A DNA stretch of 64,000 bases from Bacteroidetes bacterium HGW-Bacteroidetes-7 (GCA_002842465.1 PHDA01000009.1:17290-81289); one strand, 5' to 3'. Positions 36,272 to 46,425 are shown, counted from the stretch's first letter. The notes: a model not told the origin generated them from the letters alone. Made by a program: numbers and translations.

Positions 36272-37367
36272 ATGATAAATACGGATCAATACAAAGAGAT
36301 CCGTCAGCGGATAACGGCGCTGGGGAGGTCTCTTTGACATCGATAAAAAGAGAGAAAATTTAAAGGAGTCTGAGCTTAAAACTCAGGAGAGCGACTTTTG
36401 GAATAATCCTGCCGAGGCAGAAAAGTATCTTAAAAAAGTATCCTCAGTTAAATTCTGGGTAAAAAGTTTTGATGAGATTGAGTCTCTTAACAGAGACCTT
36501 GAGGTATTAATTGAATTTGCCAAAGAGGACTCCGATGCAGACTCTGATGCAGAGGAGGGTTACAAACAGCTTGAAAAGGCTGTCGAAAAACTTGAGCTGA
36601 GAAGTATGCTGGGTGGAGAGGGAGACAATCTGGGCGCAATTCTTAAGATCAATTCAGGAGCAGGGGGAACAGAGAGTAATGACTGGTCATTGATGCTGAT
36701 GCGGATGTATGCGAGGTGGGGAGAGAGAAACGGCTATAATGTACACATCTACGACATGATAGAGGGAGAGGAGGCAGGAATAAAATCAGTAACAGTTGAG
36801 TTTGAGGGAGAGTTTGCATATGGCTACCTCAGAGCAGAAAGCGGGGTTCATCGCCTTGTAAGAATATCTCCATTTAATGCACAGGGCAAAAGGCAGACAA
36901 CCTTTTCATCTGTCTTTGTGTACCCTGCTGTAGATGACACAATTGAAATTGAAATTAGCCCGGCAGATATTGAATGGGACACATTTCGTTCAGGTGGAGC
37001 CGGAGGGCAAAACGTAAACAAGGTTGAAACCGGAGTAAGAGTGAAACACCTTCCTACCGGAATTTCTGTAGAGAACACTGAAAGCCGCTCACAGCTTGAT
37101 AATCGTCAAAATGCCCTTAGAATTCTCAAATCTCACCTCTATGAACTTGAACTCAGAAAAAGACGAGAGAAAGAGGCGGAGCTTGAGGGAACGAAATTGA
37201 AGATTGAATGGGGGTCTCAAATCAGGAGCTATGTGCTTCACCCTTACAAACTTGTAAAAGACAACAGAACCGACTGCGAGACATCTGATACTCAGGCGGT
37301 TCTTGACGGAGATATTAACGATTTTATGCGTGCCTTTCTGATGCAGAATACTCACGCATCAAACTAA
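36272..37367 (+). CDS. prfB: Peptide chain release factor 2 (programmed +1 frameshift)
   Basis: Starts ATG 36272 and reads 21 codons to an in-frame TGA at 36335-36337, preceded by CTT. Shifting +1 at CTTTGAC gives GAC ATC GAT and an open frame to 37367, for a total of 364 residues, the normal RF2 length (365 in E. coli). RF2 tripeptide SPF is present ([14 protein letters not shown]) and GGQ in [11 protein letters not shown]. It reads UAA/UGA stops. This is intact autoregulation, not a disrupted gene. Confidence 0.96.
36321..36338 (+). promoter_or_regulatory. prfB: prfB programmed frameshift site
   Basis: Slip site CTT-TGA-C at 36332-36338, the canonical RF2 sequence, with a purine-rich, Shine-Dalgarno-like GGGGAGG (36322-36328) a few bases upstream, as in the E. 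coli AGGGGGTAT spacer. Low RF2 stalls the ribosome at TGA and favours the shift, so RF2 controls its own synthesis. Confidence 0.92.
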
Positions 37368-37379
37368 AATGAGAGAGAG

Positions 37380-38996
37380 ATGGAATTTAAATTTCACGAA
37401 ATGTTCCAGTTGGGAAAGGACAAGACAGATTATCATCTGTTAACAAAAGATTTTGTATCAACAGTCAATTTTGAAGGCATAGAGGTACTCAAAGTTGACC
37501 CACAAGGATTGAGACTATTGTCATCACAGGCTATGCACGACATCGCCTTTATGCTCCGTCCTGAGCATAATGAGATGGTGGCAAAAATTTTGAGTGACCC
37601 TGAAGCCAGTGTTAACGACAGAGCAGTAGCACTCACAATGCTACTTAATGCACATATCTCTTCAAAAGGGGTGCTGCCATTCTGCCAGGATACCGGTACG
37701 GCAACAATTGTTGCAAAAAAAGGGCAGTTTGTTTTCACTGGCGGAGGTGACGAAGAGGCTCTATCTCACGGAGTCTTTGACACATATACAACAGATAACT
37801 TAAGATACTCCCAGACTATTGCTCTGGACATGTATACAGAAAAAAACTCAGGCAATAACCTGCCGGCACAGATAGATATCTATGCAACAGACGGTAATGA
37901 ATACAAATTTCTCTTTGTTGCAAAGGGTGGTGGGTCTGCAAACAAGAGCTATCTTTTTCAGGAGACAAAAGCACTCTTAAACCCTGAGACACTTGAAAAA
38001 TACCTGACCGAAAAGATGAAACTATTCGGCACATCAGCATGTCCACCATACCATATTGCCTTTGTAATAGGGGGAACCTCTGCCGAGCAATGTATGAAAA
38101 CGGTTAAGCTCGCCTCTGCAAAATATCTTGATGGGCTACCTGTAAAAGGAGGAGACGAAGGAAACGCTTTTCGTGACCTTGAGATGGAGGCAAAGCTTCT
38201 GAAAGCTGCTAACTCTCTTGGCATTGGAGCACAGTTCGGAGGCAAATATTTTGCTCATGACATAAGGGTAATTCGACTCCCAAGGCACGGAGCATCATGT
38301 CCTGTGGGGATGGGTGTTTCATGTAGCGCCGACAGAAATGTAAAGGCAAAGATCAATAAGGAGGGTATATGGCTTGAGACACTTGATGCAAATCCATCAA
38401 GGCTGATACCTGAAAAATATATGGCCGCAAACGCCACTCATCAGGGAGGAGTAAAGATAAATCTAAACAGACCAATGGATGAGGTTCTGGCAGAGCTGTC
38501 AAAATTCCCTGTATCTACATTTTTATTACTCTCAGGAACCATTGTTGTGGCAAGAGATGCCGCACATGCTAAGCTCAAGGAGAGACTTGATGCCGGAGAA
38601 GATCTGCCTCAGTATATTAAAGATCATCCTGTTTACTACGCCGGCCCGGCCAAAACGCCAACGGGTTATGCCAGTGGTTCATTCGGACCTACTACAGCAG
38701 GCAGGATGGACTCCTATGTGGAGTTGTTTCAGAGCAGAGGTGGTAGCAAGATTATGATTGCCAAAGGTAACAGAAGCCAACAAGTAACTGACTCATGTAA
38801 TAAACATAAAGGATTTTACCTGGGCAGCATAGGTGGCCCGGCGGCAATACTTGCGCAGGAGAATATTAAAAAAGTTGAACTTCTGGAGTATCCGGAACTT
38901 GGCATGGAGGCCATCTGGAAAATTGAGGTTGAAAACTTTCCCGCCTTCATCCTGGTTGATGATAAAGGCAACAATTTTTTCAGCGGATTGCTTTAG
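37380..38996 (+). CDS. Class I fumarate hydratase (4Fe-4S)
   Basis: 538 residues. 4Fe-4S ligands by homology to FumA: C102 (FCQDTGT), C221 (SACPPYH) and C315 (VSCSADRN). Both the alpha (1-~310) and beta (~340-538) parts are in one chain, as in FumA/FumB. Oxygen-sensitive enzyme; interconverts fumarate and malate and serves the branched TCA pathway of anaerobic Bacteroidota. Starts 13 bases after prfB. Confidence 0.93.
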   Translation: MEFKFHEMFQLGKDKTDYHLLTKDFVSTVNFEGIEVLKVDPQGLRLLSSQAMHDIAFMLRPEHNEMVAKILSDPEASVNDRAVALTMLLNAHISSKGVLPFCQDTGTATIVAKKGQFVFTGGGDEEALSHGVFDTYTTDNLRYSQTIALDMYTEKNSGNNLPAQIDIYATDGNEYKFLFVAKGGGSANKSYLFQETKALLNPETLEKYLTEKMKLFGTSACPPYHIAFVIGGTSAEQCMKTVKLASAKYLDGLPVKGGDEGNAFRDLEMEAKLLKAANSLGIGAQFGGKYFAHDIRVIRLPRHGASCPVGMGVSCSADRNVKAKINKEGIWLETLDANPSRLIPEKYMAANATHQGGVKINLNRPMDEVLAELSKFPVSTFLLLSGTIVVARDAAHAKLKERLDAGEDLPQYIKDHPVYYAGPAKTPTGYASGSFGPTTAGRMDSYVELFQSRGGSKIMIAKGNRSQQVTDSCNKHKGFYLGSIGGPAAILAQENIKKVELLEYPELGMEAIWKIEVENFPAFILVDDKGNNFFSGLL

Positions 38997-39017
38997 GGTT
39001 TGTGATTAACGATTGGT

Positions 39018-39052
39018 ACTCAGATAGGCTCTGTATGAATGCTTATCTGAGT
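39018..39052. terminator. Hairpin at the convergent fumarase/CDF junction
   Basis: 9-bp stem ACTCAGATA / TATCTGAGT, 17-base loop, overlapping the CDF stop codon (39020-39022). No strong T-tract, so termination is uncertain. Confidence 0.3.
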
Positions 39053-39904
39053 GCCCTTTCCAAAACGATTTCTCAGCTCCTTTTCAATTTCTGATGCAAC
39101 ATCGTGGGATCTTACAAATGTCATATTTCTGTCCAGTTTTACATGAACATCAATGGCATAGATGCTGCCAATTTTTCTTGTTTTAAGGTGATGATATTGC
39201 TGAACCTCAGGATGGTTTGTGATGATTGCCTCAATCTCATCAACAACATCACTGTCAAGTGATGATTCAAGGAGCTCTTTTACACTTGGCATTCCAAGGT
39301 CGATTGCCACCTTCATTATGAAAAAGCTTACCAGGACACCTGCTATAGGGTCAAGAATTCTCCATGATTCGCCCAAAAAAATTGCACCCCCTATACCTAA
39401 TGCAGTTCCCAAAGATGAAAAGGCGTCAGACCTGTGATGCCACCCGTTTGCAATTACGGCATCGCTTTTTATCTCTTTGCCCCATTTGATTGTGTACTGA
39501 AAAAGAATCTCTTTTGAAACTATTGAAAGTAAAGCCGCCCAAAGCGCAATCATTCCCGGTTTGTCCAGCATTTTACCGTCCAGAGCAGCAATTATATTTT
39601 CTGCACCATTTATTAAGATTCCCAGCCCGACTCCAAACAGTACAAGTGAAATTATGAGTGTAGCAAATGTTTCAAATTTGCCATGACCGTATCTGTGGTT
39701 ATGGTCGCTGTCCTGACCCGAGATGTTTACAAAAGCGATTACCACAATGTCGGTTGTAAAGTCAGACAGGGAGTGGACCCCGTCCGCAATCATTGCCGAA
39801 CTTCTGCCCAGAATACCGGCTAGTAGCTTTGCTGCCGTCAGAGCAAGATTGACAAAAAAGCCGACTAAAGTTACTTTTTTTGCGATTTTTGTTCTGTTTT
39901 CCAC
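39020..39904 (-). CDS. Cation diffusion facilitator (CDF) metal efflux protein
   Basis: 294 residues with six hydrophobic segments. The metal site is the TM2 HSLSDFTTD, giving the H-x-x-x-D type (H44/D48), and TM5 HHRSDAFSS, as in Zn/Fe exporters of the FieF type (which have D rather than H at the first site in some members). A C-terminal cytosolic ferredoxin-like domain is present (residues ~205-294). It is divergent from the phosphoesterase at 39965, with 60 bases between. Confidence 0.9.
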   Translation of the reverse strand: MENRTKIAKKVTLVGFFVNLALTAAKLLAGILGRSSAMIADGVHSLSDFTTDIVVIAFVNISGQDSDHNHRYGHGKFETFATLIISLVLFGVGLGILINGAENIIAALDGKMLDKPGMIALWAALLSIVSKEILFQYTIKWGKEIKSDAVIANGWHHRSDAFSSLGTALGIGGAIFLGESWRILDPIAGVLVSFFIMKVAIDLGMPSVKELLESSLDSDVVDEIEAIITNHPEVQQYHHLKTRKIGSIYAIDVHVKLDRNMTFVRSHDVASEIEKELRNRFGKGTQISIHTEPI

Positions 39905-39946
39905 TTTTTACACTGTTTTTCTAAACAAACGGTTAAAGATAAGTGT

Positions 39947-39954
39947 TAAATTTG
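39947..39954 (+). promoter_or_regulatory. -7 box of the metallophosphoesterase gene
   Basis: TAAATTTG matches TAnnTTTG, 10 bases before the ATG at 39965. The divergent CDF gene has no visible match. Confidence 0.4.
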
Positions 39955-39964
39955 TCACTAAGAT

Positions 39965-41119
39965 ATGAAATGGATATTTTTTTTGCTGGTACTAGGGTCA
40001 TATTTTGCTCTAAACGGCTATGTATATATAAGAGGACTTCAGATAATTCCTCAAAATATTTGGATTAAAACTACTTATTCGGTATTTTTCTGGGTATTGA
40101 CAGCACTTTTCATTGTCAGAATGACAATGGGCGAGGACATTCCCGATTCATTATCCGGCGTATTAAACTCTGCCGGATTTACATGGATTGTAGCGGTAAT
40201 ATACTTTGCGATAATTGCGCTGAGTATTGATATTATTAGAATCATTAACCATTTTTTTGATATATATCCTGCTTTTATAAAAAGTAACTATGCTGTTGTA
40301 AAAACAGCAACAGCTGCATTTTCGGTATTAACAGTAATTTCACTTCTAATATACGGCAACCTGAATTTTAACAAGATCAAAACCGTAAAAGTTGAGATTA
40401 CGTCTGACAAACATTTCTCAATAGAAAAAATTCGAGCAGTCTTGATTAGTGATCTTCATTTAAGCTCTTATATCAGGGAGAGAGAGGTTATGCGTATTTC
40501 AAAGCAGATAGAGAAGGAGAAACCCGATCTGCTGCTCATTGCTGGAGACATAACTGACAGAAGTCTTAAGCCTCTTAAGGATTGGCGGCTTGCTGAGTTG
40601 CTTGGCAAAATAAAAACTACTTATGGGATTTATGCCATAAGTGGCAATCATGAATTTTATGGTGGAGAAAGGGAAGATATATTTAATCACTTAAACGAAA
40701 GCGGTATAACGGTTCTGCTCGACTCTGTTGTAACAGTCGGTGGTGTTGTGCAAATTGCAGGAAGGGATGACAGAACCAACACAAGAAGAAAGAGCCTTAA
40801 TCAACTTTTAACAGATGTTAGCCGCGAGATACCCATAATTTTGCTTGACCACCAGCCATACAACCTGGACGAGAGTGTTAAGGAGGGGGTTGATATTCAA
40901 CTCTCCGGTCACACCCATAATGGTCAGTTTTGGCCTGGAAACCTAATTGTGGGTAGAATGTACGAACTTGCCTACGGGTATATGAAGAGGGGTAATACCC
41001 ACTTTTATGTTACTTCAGGTGCAGGAATTTGGGGTCCAAAAATCAGAATTGGTACTCAGTCAGAGATTGTGGTACTTGATATTTTTCCCGGAATTAAGAA
41101 AAATTACCCTCCTTATTAA
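39965..41119 (+). CDS. Membrane metallophosphoesterase
   Basis: 384 residues. Residues 1-~135 have four hydrophobic segments. The C-terminal domain is a calcineurin-type metallophosphoesterase with all motifs: SDLHL (D-x-H), AGDITD (G-D), GNHEFY (GNHE), and SGHTHNGQFWP (GHxH). YkuE/LpxH-like enzymes hydrolyse phospholipid-linked or nucleotide phosphates at the membrane; the substrate here is unknown. Monocistronic. Confidence 0.9.
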   Translation: MKWIFFLLVLGSYFALNGYVYIRGLQIIPQNIWIKTTYSVFFWVLTALFIVRMTMGEDIPDSLSGVLNSAGFTWIVAVIYFAIIALSIDIIRIINHFFDIYPAFIKSNYAVVKTATAAFSVLTVISLLIYGNLNFNKIKTVKVEITSDKHFSIEKIRAVLISDLHLSSYIREREVMRISKQIEKEKPDLLLIAGDITDRSLKPLKDWRLAELLGKIKTTYGIYAISGNHEFYGGEREDIFNHLNESGITVLLDSVVTVGGVVQIAGRDDRTNTRRKSLNQLLTDVSREIPIILLDHQPYNLDESVKEGVDIQLSGHTHNGQFWPGNLIVGRMYELAYGYMKRGNTHFYVTSGAGIWGPKIRIGTQSEIVVLDIFPGIKKNYPPY

Positions 41120-41178
41120 TAGGAAATGACAGCAATAATTGTCAAAAAATTAATTGATAAATCAAAAATCAACCGAAT

Positions 41179-42438
41179 ATGAAGAAGAGACTATTGACTA
41201 TTTTGTTTGCTTTTGCAATAGCCATCCCGTTATCGGGTCAGGTATATGTGCAGCTCTCGCTTAATGAGTACCTTGAAAGGGTAAGAAAAAGCAATATCGA
41301 ATATGCTGCCCAGAGGCTAAATATGGAAATATCCGATGCAGAGATTATTTCAGCCTCAGTATTTAACAATCCATATATATCATTAGGATACTATACCAAC
41401 GAATTTAACAATATGCAGATGGGTCAGGGGGCAATGGTCGAAATCGGAAAGACTATATCTCCGGGTAGAAGAGCAGCAGCCATAAATGTCGCAAAAAGTG
41501 AGAAGGAGCTTAATGAAGCTCTGTTAACCGACTTCATGAGAAAGTTAAGAGAAGGTGCTGTTCTGACCTGGCTGGAGGCTGTTAAGCAACGTCAGATCAT
41601 TGAGATTAGAAAAAACAGCTACCATGACCAAATAAAGATGATGGTAAGCGATAGCATCAGAAGAGAGGGCAATGTTGAAATAGACTTGGATGCGATGCAG
41701 AGTAGGGTGGAGTCAGGTCTGCTTTACAGTGATATTATTGATATGGAACTTTCATTAAATCAGCTGCATCAGGATATTTCTAACTATTTGGGAATGGGAG
41801 GAAAAGACACCATATATATACCCGAAGCGAAAAATATCTGGAACTCTAAAGAGTTCAATTTGAGTGAAATAATTCAAACGGCAATTTCCAGAAGGGCTGA
41901 TATTCTTGCTGCCAAAAAAGAGATAGATGTATCAAGGTTATCTGTTGTAGCAGCCAAAAAGGAGAGAATTCCCGAATTTGATTTATTTCTTGGGTATGGT
42001 TTTAATTCTGAGGTAAAGAATGAGTTGGCCCCTGCGCCAAGACATGGTGGTGTTGAACTGGGTGTCTCTTTCCCTATTCCTCTCTTTAACAGAGCAAAGG
42101 GCGAAATTCAATCTGCCGAGGTAAGAAGAAAGCAAGCAGAGCTCAGATACCTTCAGGCAGAGCGAGAGGTTACCACTGAGGTGATAAACGCTTTTAACGA
42201 GTACAAGGCAACTGACAGAAAATTAAAGTTTTTTACAGCCGGTATTGTAAAAACAGCGAAAGAGGTTTTAGATGAGAAGAGACGCGAGTACCATAATGGA
42301 GAAATACACCTGATTGAAGTATTGGATGCACAAAGAAGCTATGACGAAATTTTACATTCGTTGTATTCAGTAATATACGATAAATCAATGGCTCTTGTAA
42401 AACTTGAGACAGCAATGGGTATTTGGAATATTGAATAG
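41179..42438 (+). CDS. TolC-family outer membrane protein
   Basis: 419 residues with a signal peptide (1-20, PLSGQ). The OEP pattern is present twice: SLNEYLERVRKSN at the start and IQTAISRRADILAAKKEID as the second repeat, with long coiled-coil helices. Such proteins form the trimeric exit duct of RND or MFP transport systems. No inner-membrane pump or adaptor lies next to it, so it probably pairs with one elsewhere. Its stop is 22 bases from the convergent TPM gene's stop. Confidence 0.88.
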   Translation: MKKRLLTILFAFAIAIPLSGQVYVQLSLNEYLERVRKSNIEYAAQRLNMEISDAEIISASVFNNPYISLGYYTNEFNNMQMGQGAMVEIGKTISPGRRAAAINVAKSEKELNEALLTDFMRKLREGAVLTWLEAVKQRQIIEIRKNSYHDQIKMMVSDSIRREGNVEIDLDAMQSRVESGLLYSDIIDMELSLNQLHQDISNYLGMGGKDTIYIPEAKNIWNSKEFNLSEIIQTAISRRADILAAKKEIDVSRLSVVAAKKERIPEFDLFLGYGFNSEVKNELAPAPRHGGVELGVSFPIPLFNRAKGEIQSAEVRRKQAELRYLQAEREVTTEVINAFNEYKATDRKLKFFTAGIVKTAKEVLDEKRREYHNGEIHLIEVLDAQRSYDEILHSLYSVIYDKSMALVKLETAMGIWNIE

Positions 42439-42460
42439 AAGGTTTTTACGGGGGAGGCTT

Positions 42461-43282
42461 TTACCAGCTTCCTCCGGCACCACCTCCGCCAAATCCGCCT
42501 CCGCCAAATCCACCGAAACCTCCACCTCCGCCAAACCCTCCGCCTCCGAAACCACCTGAGCGGCCTCTTCCTGCAGATGAAAGGATTGATCCCAGCAAAA
42601 GCAAATCCAGTGCGCTTGGCCCTCTTTTGTTACCGCCGCCAAGATTTGTTGTACCTCCCTTTTTGGAAATCATAGAGATAATAAAAATAAAAACGAAAAA
42701 GAGGACACCCGCTGCAGGGAGGAAAGAGCCACCGGCTCCTTTTGTGTATTGAGCATGGTTGTATTCTCCGGCAGCAATTGGCAAAATAACATCAAGAGAT
42801 GCCATTAGTCCATCGTAATATCTATCCTGGCGAAAAAATGGAATCATCTCATTTTCAACAATTCTCTTACAAACTGCATCAGGAAGAGCCCCCTCCAGAC
42901 CGTAACCTGTTGCGATAAAGGCTTCACCCCTCTCGGATCCCTTTTTTGGTTTTACCAGTATTACAAGACCGTTATTGAATTTGGAATCACCAACTCCCCA
43001 TGTTTGCCCTATTGAGTAGGCTACCTGAGACTTGTCGTTCCCATCAAGAGTACTAAGGGTAACTAATACAATTTGATTTGATGTGTTATTGGAGAATTCA
43101 ACCAGTCGCCTTTCAAGATCGTTCCTTTCCGTTGAAGTTAGAACCGATGCCAGATCGTTTACAAGAACTGGTGGTGAGGGTCTTGATGGAATCTGAGAAT
43201 AGGTTGTTCCCAAAGTCATGAAAATGGCAGCAAAAACCGCCAGGTACCTAATCGCCAAAAGAGATCTCGTTGCTCTGTTCAT
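42461..43282 (-). CDS. TPM-domain secreted protein (YgcG-like) with Gly-rich tail
   Basis: 273 residues from ATG 43282; an in-frame start at 43363 would add 27 residues in front of the signal peptide and is rejected. Signal peptide 1-31 (TTYSQ). The TPM domain spans ~35-165 (VNDLASVLTSTERNDLERRLVEFSN). One TM helix at ~200 (VLFFVFIFIISMI). The last ~60 residues are nearly all Gly/Phe (FGGGGFGG). YgcG/TPM proteins go with LemA and act at the inner membrane; activity unproven. It overlaps the next TPM gene by 35 bases. Confidence 0.85.
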   Translation of the reverse strand: MNRATRSLLAIRYLAVFAAIFMTLGTTYSQIPSRPSPPVLVNDLASVLTSTERNDLERRLVEFSNNTSNQIVLVTLSTLDGNDKSQVAYSIGQTWGVGDSKFNNGLVILVKPKKGSERGEAFIATGYGLEGALPDAVCKRIVENEMIPFFRQDRYYDGLMASLDVILPIAAGEYNHAQYTKGAGGSFLPAAGVLFFVFIFIISMISKKGGTTNLGGGNKRGPSALDLLLLGSILSSAGRGRSGGFGGGGFGGGGGFGGFGGGGFGGGGAGGSW

Positions 43283-43685
43283 TTGTATCGTCCTGTTGGT
43301 AAGGGAAAAATTCTTTAAGTTTATTACCCGCAAGTTGTATAACCTGGGTAAGTCCGTCTGCAACGTTTCCTTCCTTTAGGTAGCTCAGCAATATCTCCTT
43401 CTCCTCCTCCCAGAAATTCTCCGGAACCTTTAAATTTATACCGCTGTCGCCTATAATTGCAAACTTATGAGATTTCCATGCGATGTAAATCAACACGCCG
43501 TTCTTCTCTCTGGTTTTGTGCATCCCCAGTTTACCGAAGAGATAGACAGTACGGGCAATAGGGTCTCCTGTACAGGTTGATTCAATATGAACTCTTATCT
43601 CTCCTGATGTGTTGAGCTCGGCAGATTCGATAGCCTTTACAATCTGACTCTGCTCACTTTTTGATAGAAATTCCGATGAGGCCAC
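43248..43685 (-). CDS. TPM-domain protein without signal peptide
   Basis: 145 residues, a second TPM domain (KSEQSQIVKAIESAELNTSGEIRVHIES), without signal sequence or tail. It sits between lemA and the larger TPM gene, with 2 bases to lemA and a 35-base overlap with the next gene. Two TPM proteins plus LemA form a compact unit; the soluble one may act on the cytoplasmic side of the membrane. Confidence 0.83.
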   Translation of the reverse strand: MASSEFLSKSEQSQIVKAIESAELNTSGEIRVHIESTCTGDPIARTVYLFGKLGMHKTREKNGVLIYIAWKSHKFAIIGDSGINLKVPENFWEEEKEILLSYLKEGNVADGLTQVIQLAGNKLKEFFPYQQDDTNEQSNEISFGD

Positions 43686-43687
43686 GG

Positions 43688-44284
43688 CTAAAACTGAACA
43701 ACAGGGGCAACATCTGCACCCTCTCTGGCTTCGAAATTAACCTTTCTCTCAAATCCGAATATGCCGGCAAGAATATTTGACGGGAAACGGCGGATATTTG
43801 TATTGTAAACTCTTACAACCTCGTTGTACTTCTGTCTCTCAACTGTAATTCTGTTCTCTGTACCTTCAAGCTGAGCCTGCAGTTCCAAAAAGTTTTGATT
43901 GGCTTTAAGGTCGGGATACCTCTCTACAACAACCATCAGCTTACCAAGCGCCTGAGATAGTTCGCCCTGAGCCTGCTGGAAGTTGGCTATCTGCGCCTGT
44001 GTCATGTTGGCAGGGTCAATTGTTGTTTGAGTTGCCTTTGCTCTTGCGTTAACAACGCCTTCAAGTGTCTCTCTTTCATGAGAAGCATAACCCTGAACAG
44101 TTGCAACTAAATTTGGAATAAGATCAGCCCTTCTTTGATATACATTCTCAACCTGTGACCAGGCTGTAGTAACTTGCTCCTCATTACCAACCATACGGTT
44201 GTAGCCATTTTTAGCCCACATAAATGTAATTAATACTACACCTAGGACTACCAGCAATGCAATAATGCCTTTTGACAGTTTCAT
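43688..44284 (-). CDS. lemA: LemA-family membrane protein
   Basis: 198 residues. One TM helix at 6-24 followed by a long alpha-helical bundle (YNRMVGNEEQVTTAWSQVENVYQRRADLIPNLVATV, a clear LemA signature). Function is not well defined; membrane homeostasis roles have been proposed. First gene of the lemA-TPM-TPM unit. Confidence 0.93.
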   Translation of the reverse strand: MKLSKGIIALLVVLGVVLITFMWAKNGYNRMVGNEEQVTTAWSQVENVYQRRADLIPNLVATVQGYASHERETLEGVVNARAKATQTTIDPANMTQAQIANFQQAQGELSQALGKLMVVVERYPDLKANQNFLELQAQLEGTENRITVERQKYNEVVRVYNTNIRRFPSNILAGIFGFERKVNFEAREGADVAPVVQF

Positions 44285-44309
44285 AATTTCTTATATTTAA
44301 GTTAATAAA

Positions 44310-45323
44310 TTATTTAGCGAGTTTAACGCACCTGACAGATGCCCCGAAGTATGCTTTGTTTGCGAAGTTATACGGGAAGGCAGAATTGTCGAAGTGAATG
44401 AAACGATATTCTCCGTTATTGGAATCTTTTTGTGATGCACTCCACCAGAAACCAAACATATTAATGTTGGTGAAATAGTTAAAGTTATTGGTAGAACTGC
44501 CTGCAGGAATCGCATTCCAGCCTGTACTATTTTCTTTCAAGTTATATGGGCTGTATTTCCACATGCTTTTTCCGTTAAGCATTGCGTTAACTGCAGCTTT
44601 TGAACCTATCCCGGCCCAGTTGTCGTCAAATAACAGCGGAGAACCATTAACTGCTGAGCCAAAGTTTTCCCAATCCTCTCTGGTTGGTAAAGACCATCCT
44701 TGCGGACAAACACCCTGAGGCCCGTTACCAAGCCCTGTCTTGCTCACTCCACCAGTTGCCTCGTTCCATGAGTATAGAATGCCTAATACCTCTGAAAGGG
44801 CAGATTCATTCTCGTAAGGTTTTCCTGCTCCTTTAAATTTAAGATTGCTTACAAACCAGTCCAGTTTGTCAAATGTTTTGTAGTAGTAAACACTTCCATC
44901 TCTGGAATCGATTATAGAGTCATTAGTCTTAATAATCCCTGAGAAACTGCTTTGAGATGCAGGATCAATCACAGTTGTAGAGCGGGTTAATACTGCAGAG
45001 TTATATTCAGAATGTGATGCGGTTATTATGACAGAATAGTCTCCCCAGGCAGCAGGTGCAGTTACACTTACCTTTTGCCCTACTATTGAGTCAACTCCAA
45101 AACCTGGTGTATTCCATTTATATGTAATACCTGATGTAGGTAGGGTAATTCCACTTACCTCAAGTTCTACCTGGGATTTTGCAATCAAATATTTAGGCAA
45201 GGCAAATACCAAAGAACCCTCCATGTACTGAGTATCATCAGCAGGATCGTCTTTTTTACAAGATGAGAAAGCAATTAGTGTAATAACAAGTGTTAACGGA
45301 AGAAGACCAAAATATTTTTTCAT
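44310..45323 (-). CDS. FISUMP-domain lipoprotein
   Basis: 337 residues. Lipobox AFSS-C22. Residues ~35-140 are a beta-rich Ig/PKD-like N-terminal domain; residues ~150-337 match the Fibrobacter succinogenes major paralogous domain: YNEATGG..GVCPQGWSLPTREDW and WWSASQKDSNNG ... SVRCVKL. Surface protein of unknown ligand, widespread in Bacteroidota. Confidence 0.85.
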   Translation of the reverse strand: MKKYFGLLPLTLVITLIAFSSCKKDDPADDTQYMEGSLVFALPKYLIAKSQVELEVSGITLPTSGITYKWNTPGFGVDSIVGQKVSVTAPAAWGDYSVIITASHSEYNSAVLTRSTTVIDPASQSSFSGIIKTNDSIIDSRDGSVYYYKTFDKLDWFVSNLKFKGAGKPYENESALSEVLGILYSWNEATGGVSKTGLGNGPQGVCPQGWSLPTREDWENFGSAVNGSPLLFDDNWAGIGSKAAVNAMLNGKSMWKYSPYNLKENSTGWNAIPAGSSTNNFNYFTNINMFGFWWSASQKDSNNGEYRFIHFDNSAFPYNFANKAYFGASVRCVKLAK

Positions 45324-45370
45324 ATGATAACCGCTATCGAATTAGTCGACAAAGATATGCTTTTTTATTC

Positions 45371-45378
45371 TAAATTTG
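45371..45378 (+). promoter_or_regulatory. -7 box of apbE; decides the start
   Basis: TAAATTTG ends 7 bases before a first ATG (45386) and 19 before a second (45398). A start at 45398 leaves a normal leader and gives a better lipoprotein signal, so I take the second. Confidence 0.5.
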
Positions 45379-45397
45379 TGCCAAAATGATCCTCACA

Positions 45398-46405
45398 ATG
45401 AAATATTACCCCCTCATCAGAAAAATACTGCCACTTTTACTCATAGCAGCAGTAATTGCAACAGGTTGCAAAGATAAAACTGAGTACAAAACAATTGATG
45501 GTTTTACACAGGGTACTACTTATCATATAGTCTATTCCGACAATGTTGGTTTTGCTCCTGATTCATTGACCGAAGAGCTTCTGAAAATGGTAGATTTTTC
45601 CATGAGCGGATATAACCAGGAATCAATTATTTCACAAGTAAACAACGGTGACTCTGTTAAGGTAGATATGATGTTTGCAGATGTCTTTAACCGTTCTGTA
45701 GAGATGTATAGAATTTCTGATGGGCTGTTCGATGTCTCAGCCGCCCCCTTGTTTGACATTTGGGGGTTTGGGTTTAAGAACAAATCTGCTGTAAATCAAC
45801 AAATTATTGACTCTGTTTTGCTGTATGTGGGAATGGATAAAGTTGCCTTGGAGGGAACGCAAATTATTAAGAAGACTCCCGGAGTTAAACTGAATTTTAA
45901 CGCAATTGCTCAGGGCTACACAGCTGATGTAATTGGCAGAGCATTTGATAATCTGGGTATTAAAAATTACCTGATAGAGGTTGGAGGAGAGATTTTTTGC
46001 AAAGGGGTTAATTCTAAAGGTAAGACATGGAGCGTTGGTATTGACAAGCCTGAGGAGGGCAACATGATACAGGGACAGGAGATTCAGGATATTATTCTGC
46101 TCACTGGTGGAGGCTTGGCTACATCGGGAAACTACAGAAAGTTTTATGAAGAGAATGGAGAAAAGTACTCTCACACCATAAATCCCAAAACAGGATATCC
46201 GGTGAGAGATAATTTACTGAGTGCAACGGTTATTGCAGCCGATGCCATGACGGCTGATGCTTATGGAACATACTTTATGGTTGCCGGACTTGAAAAGTCA
46301 ATTGAGGTGATAGAGAGCACTCCCGGTATTGAAGGCTATCTCATCTATTCAAAGGATGGAAAATTTGAAGTTTACAAAAGCAAAGGAATAAGAGTAAAGA
46401 AATAA
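45398..46405 (+). CDS. apbE: FAD:protein FMN transferase ApbE
   Basis: 335 residues from ATG 45398 (339 from 45386). Lipoprotein signal with lipobox IATG-C24. ApbE signatures: FNAIAQGYTADVIG and LATSGNYRKF, then HTINPKTGYPV near the end (Mg2+/FAD-binding). It attaches FMN to Thr in periplasmic flavoproteins such as RnfG/NqrC. No partner lies nearby. The next gene (Tat-exported amidohydrolase) starts 20 bases after it. Confidence 0.92.
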   Translation: MKYYPLIRKILPLLLIAAVIATGCKDKTEYKTIDGFTQGTTYHIVYSDNVGFAPDSLTEELLKMVDFSMSGYNQESIISQVNNGDSVKVDMMFADVFNRSVEMYRISDGLFDVSAAPLFDIWGFGFKNKSAVNQQIIDSVLLYVGMDKVALEGTQIIKKTPGVKLNFNAIAQGYTADVIGRAFDNLGIKNYLIEVGGEIFCKGVNSKGKTWSVGIDKPEEGNMIQGQEIQDIILLTGGGLATSGNYRKFYEENGEKYSHTINPKTGYPVRDNLLSATVIAADAMTADAYGTYFMVAGLEKSIEVIESTPGIEGYLIYSKDGKFEVYKSKGIRVKK

Positions 46406-46425
46406 ACCTTTATAAAACTTAAATT

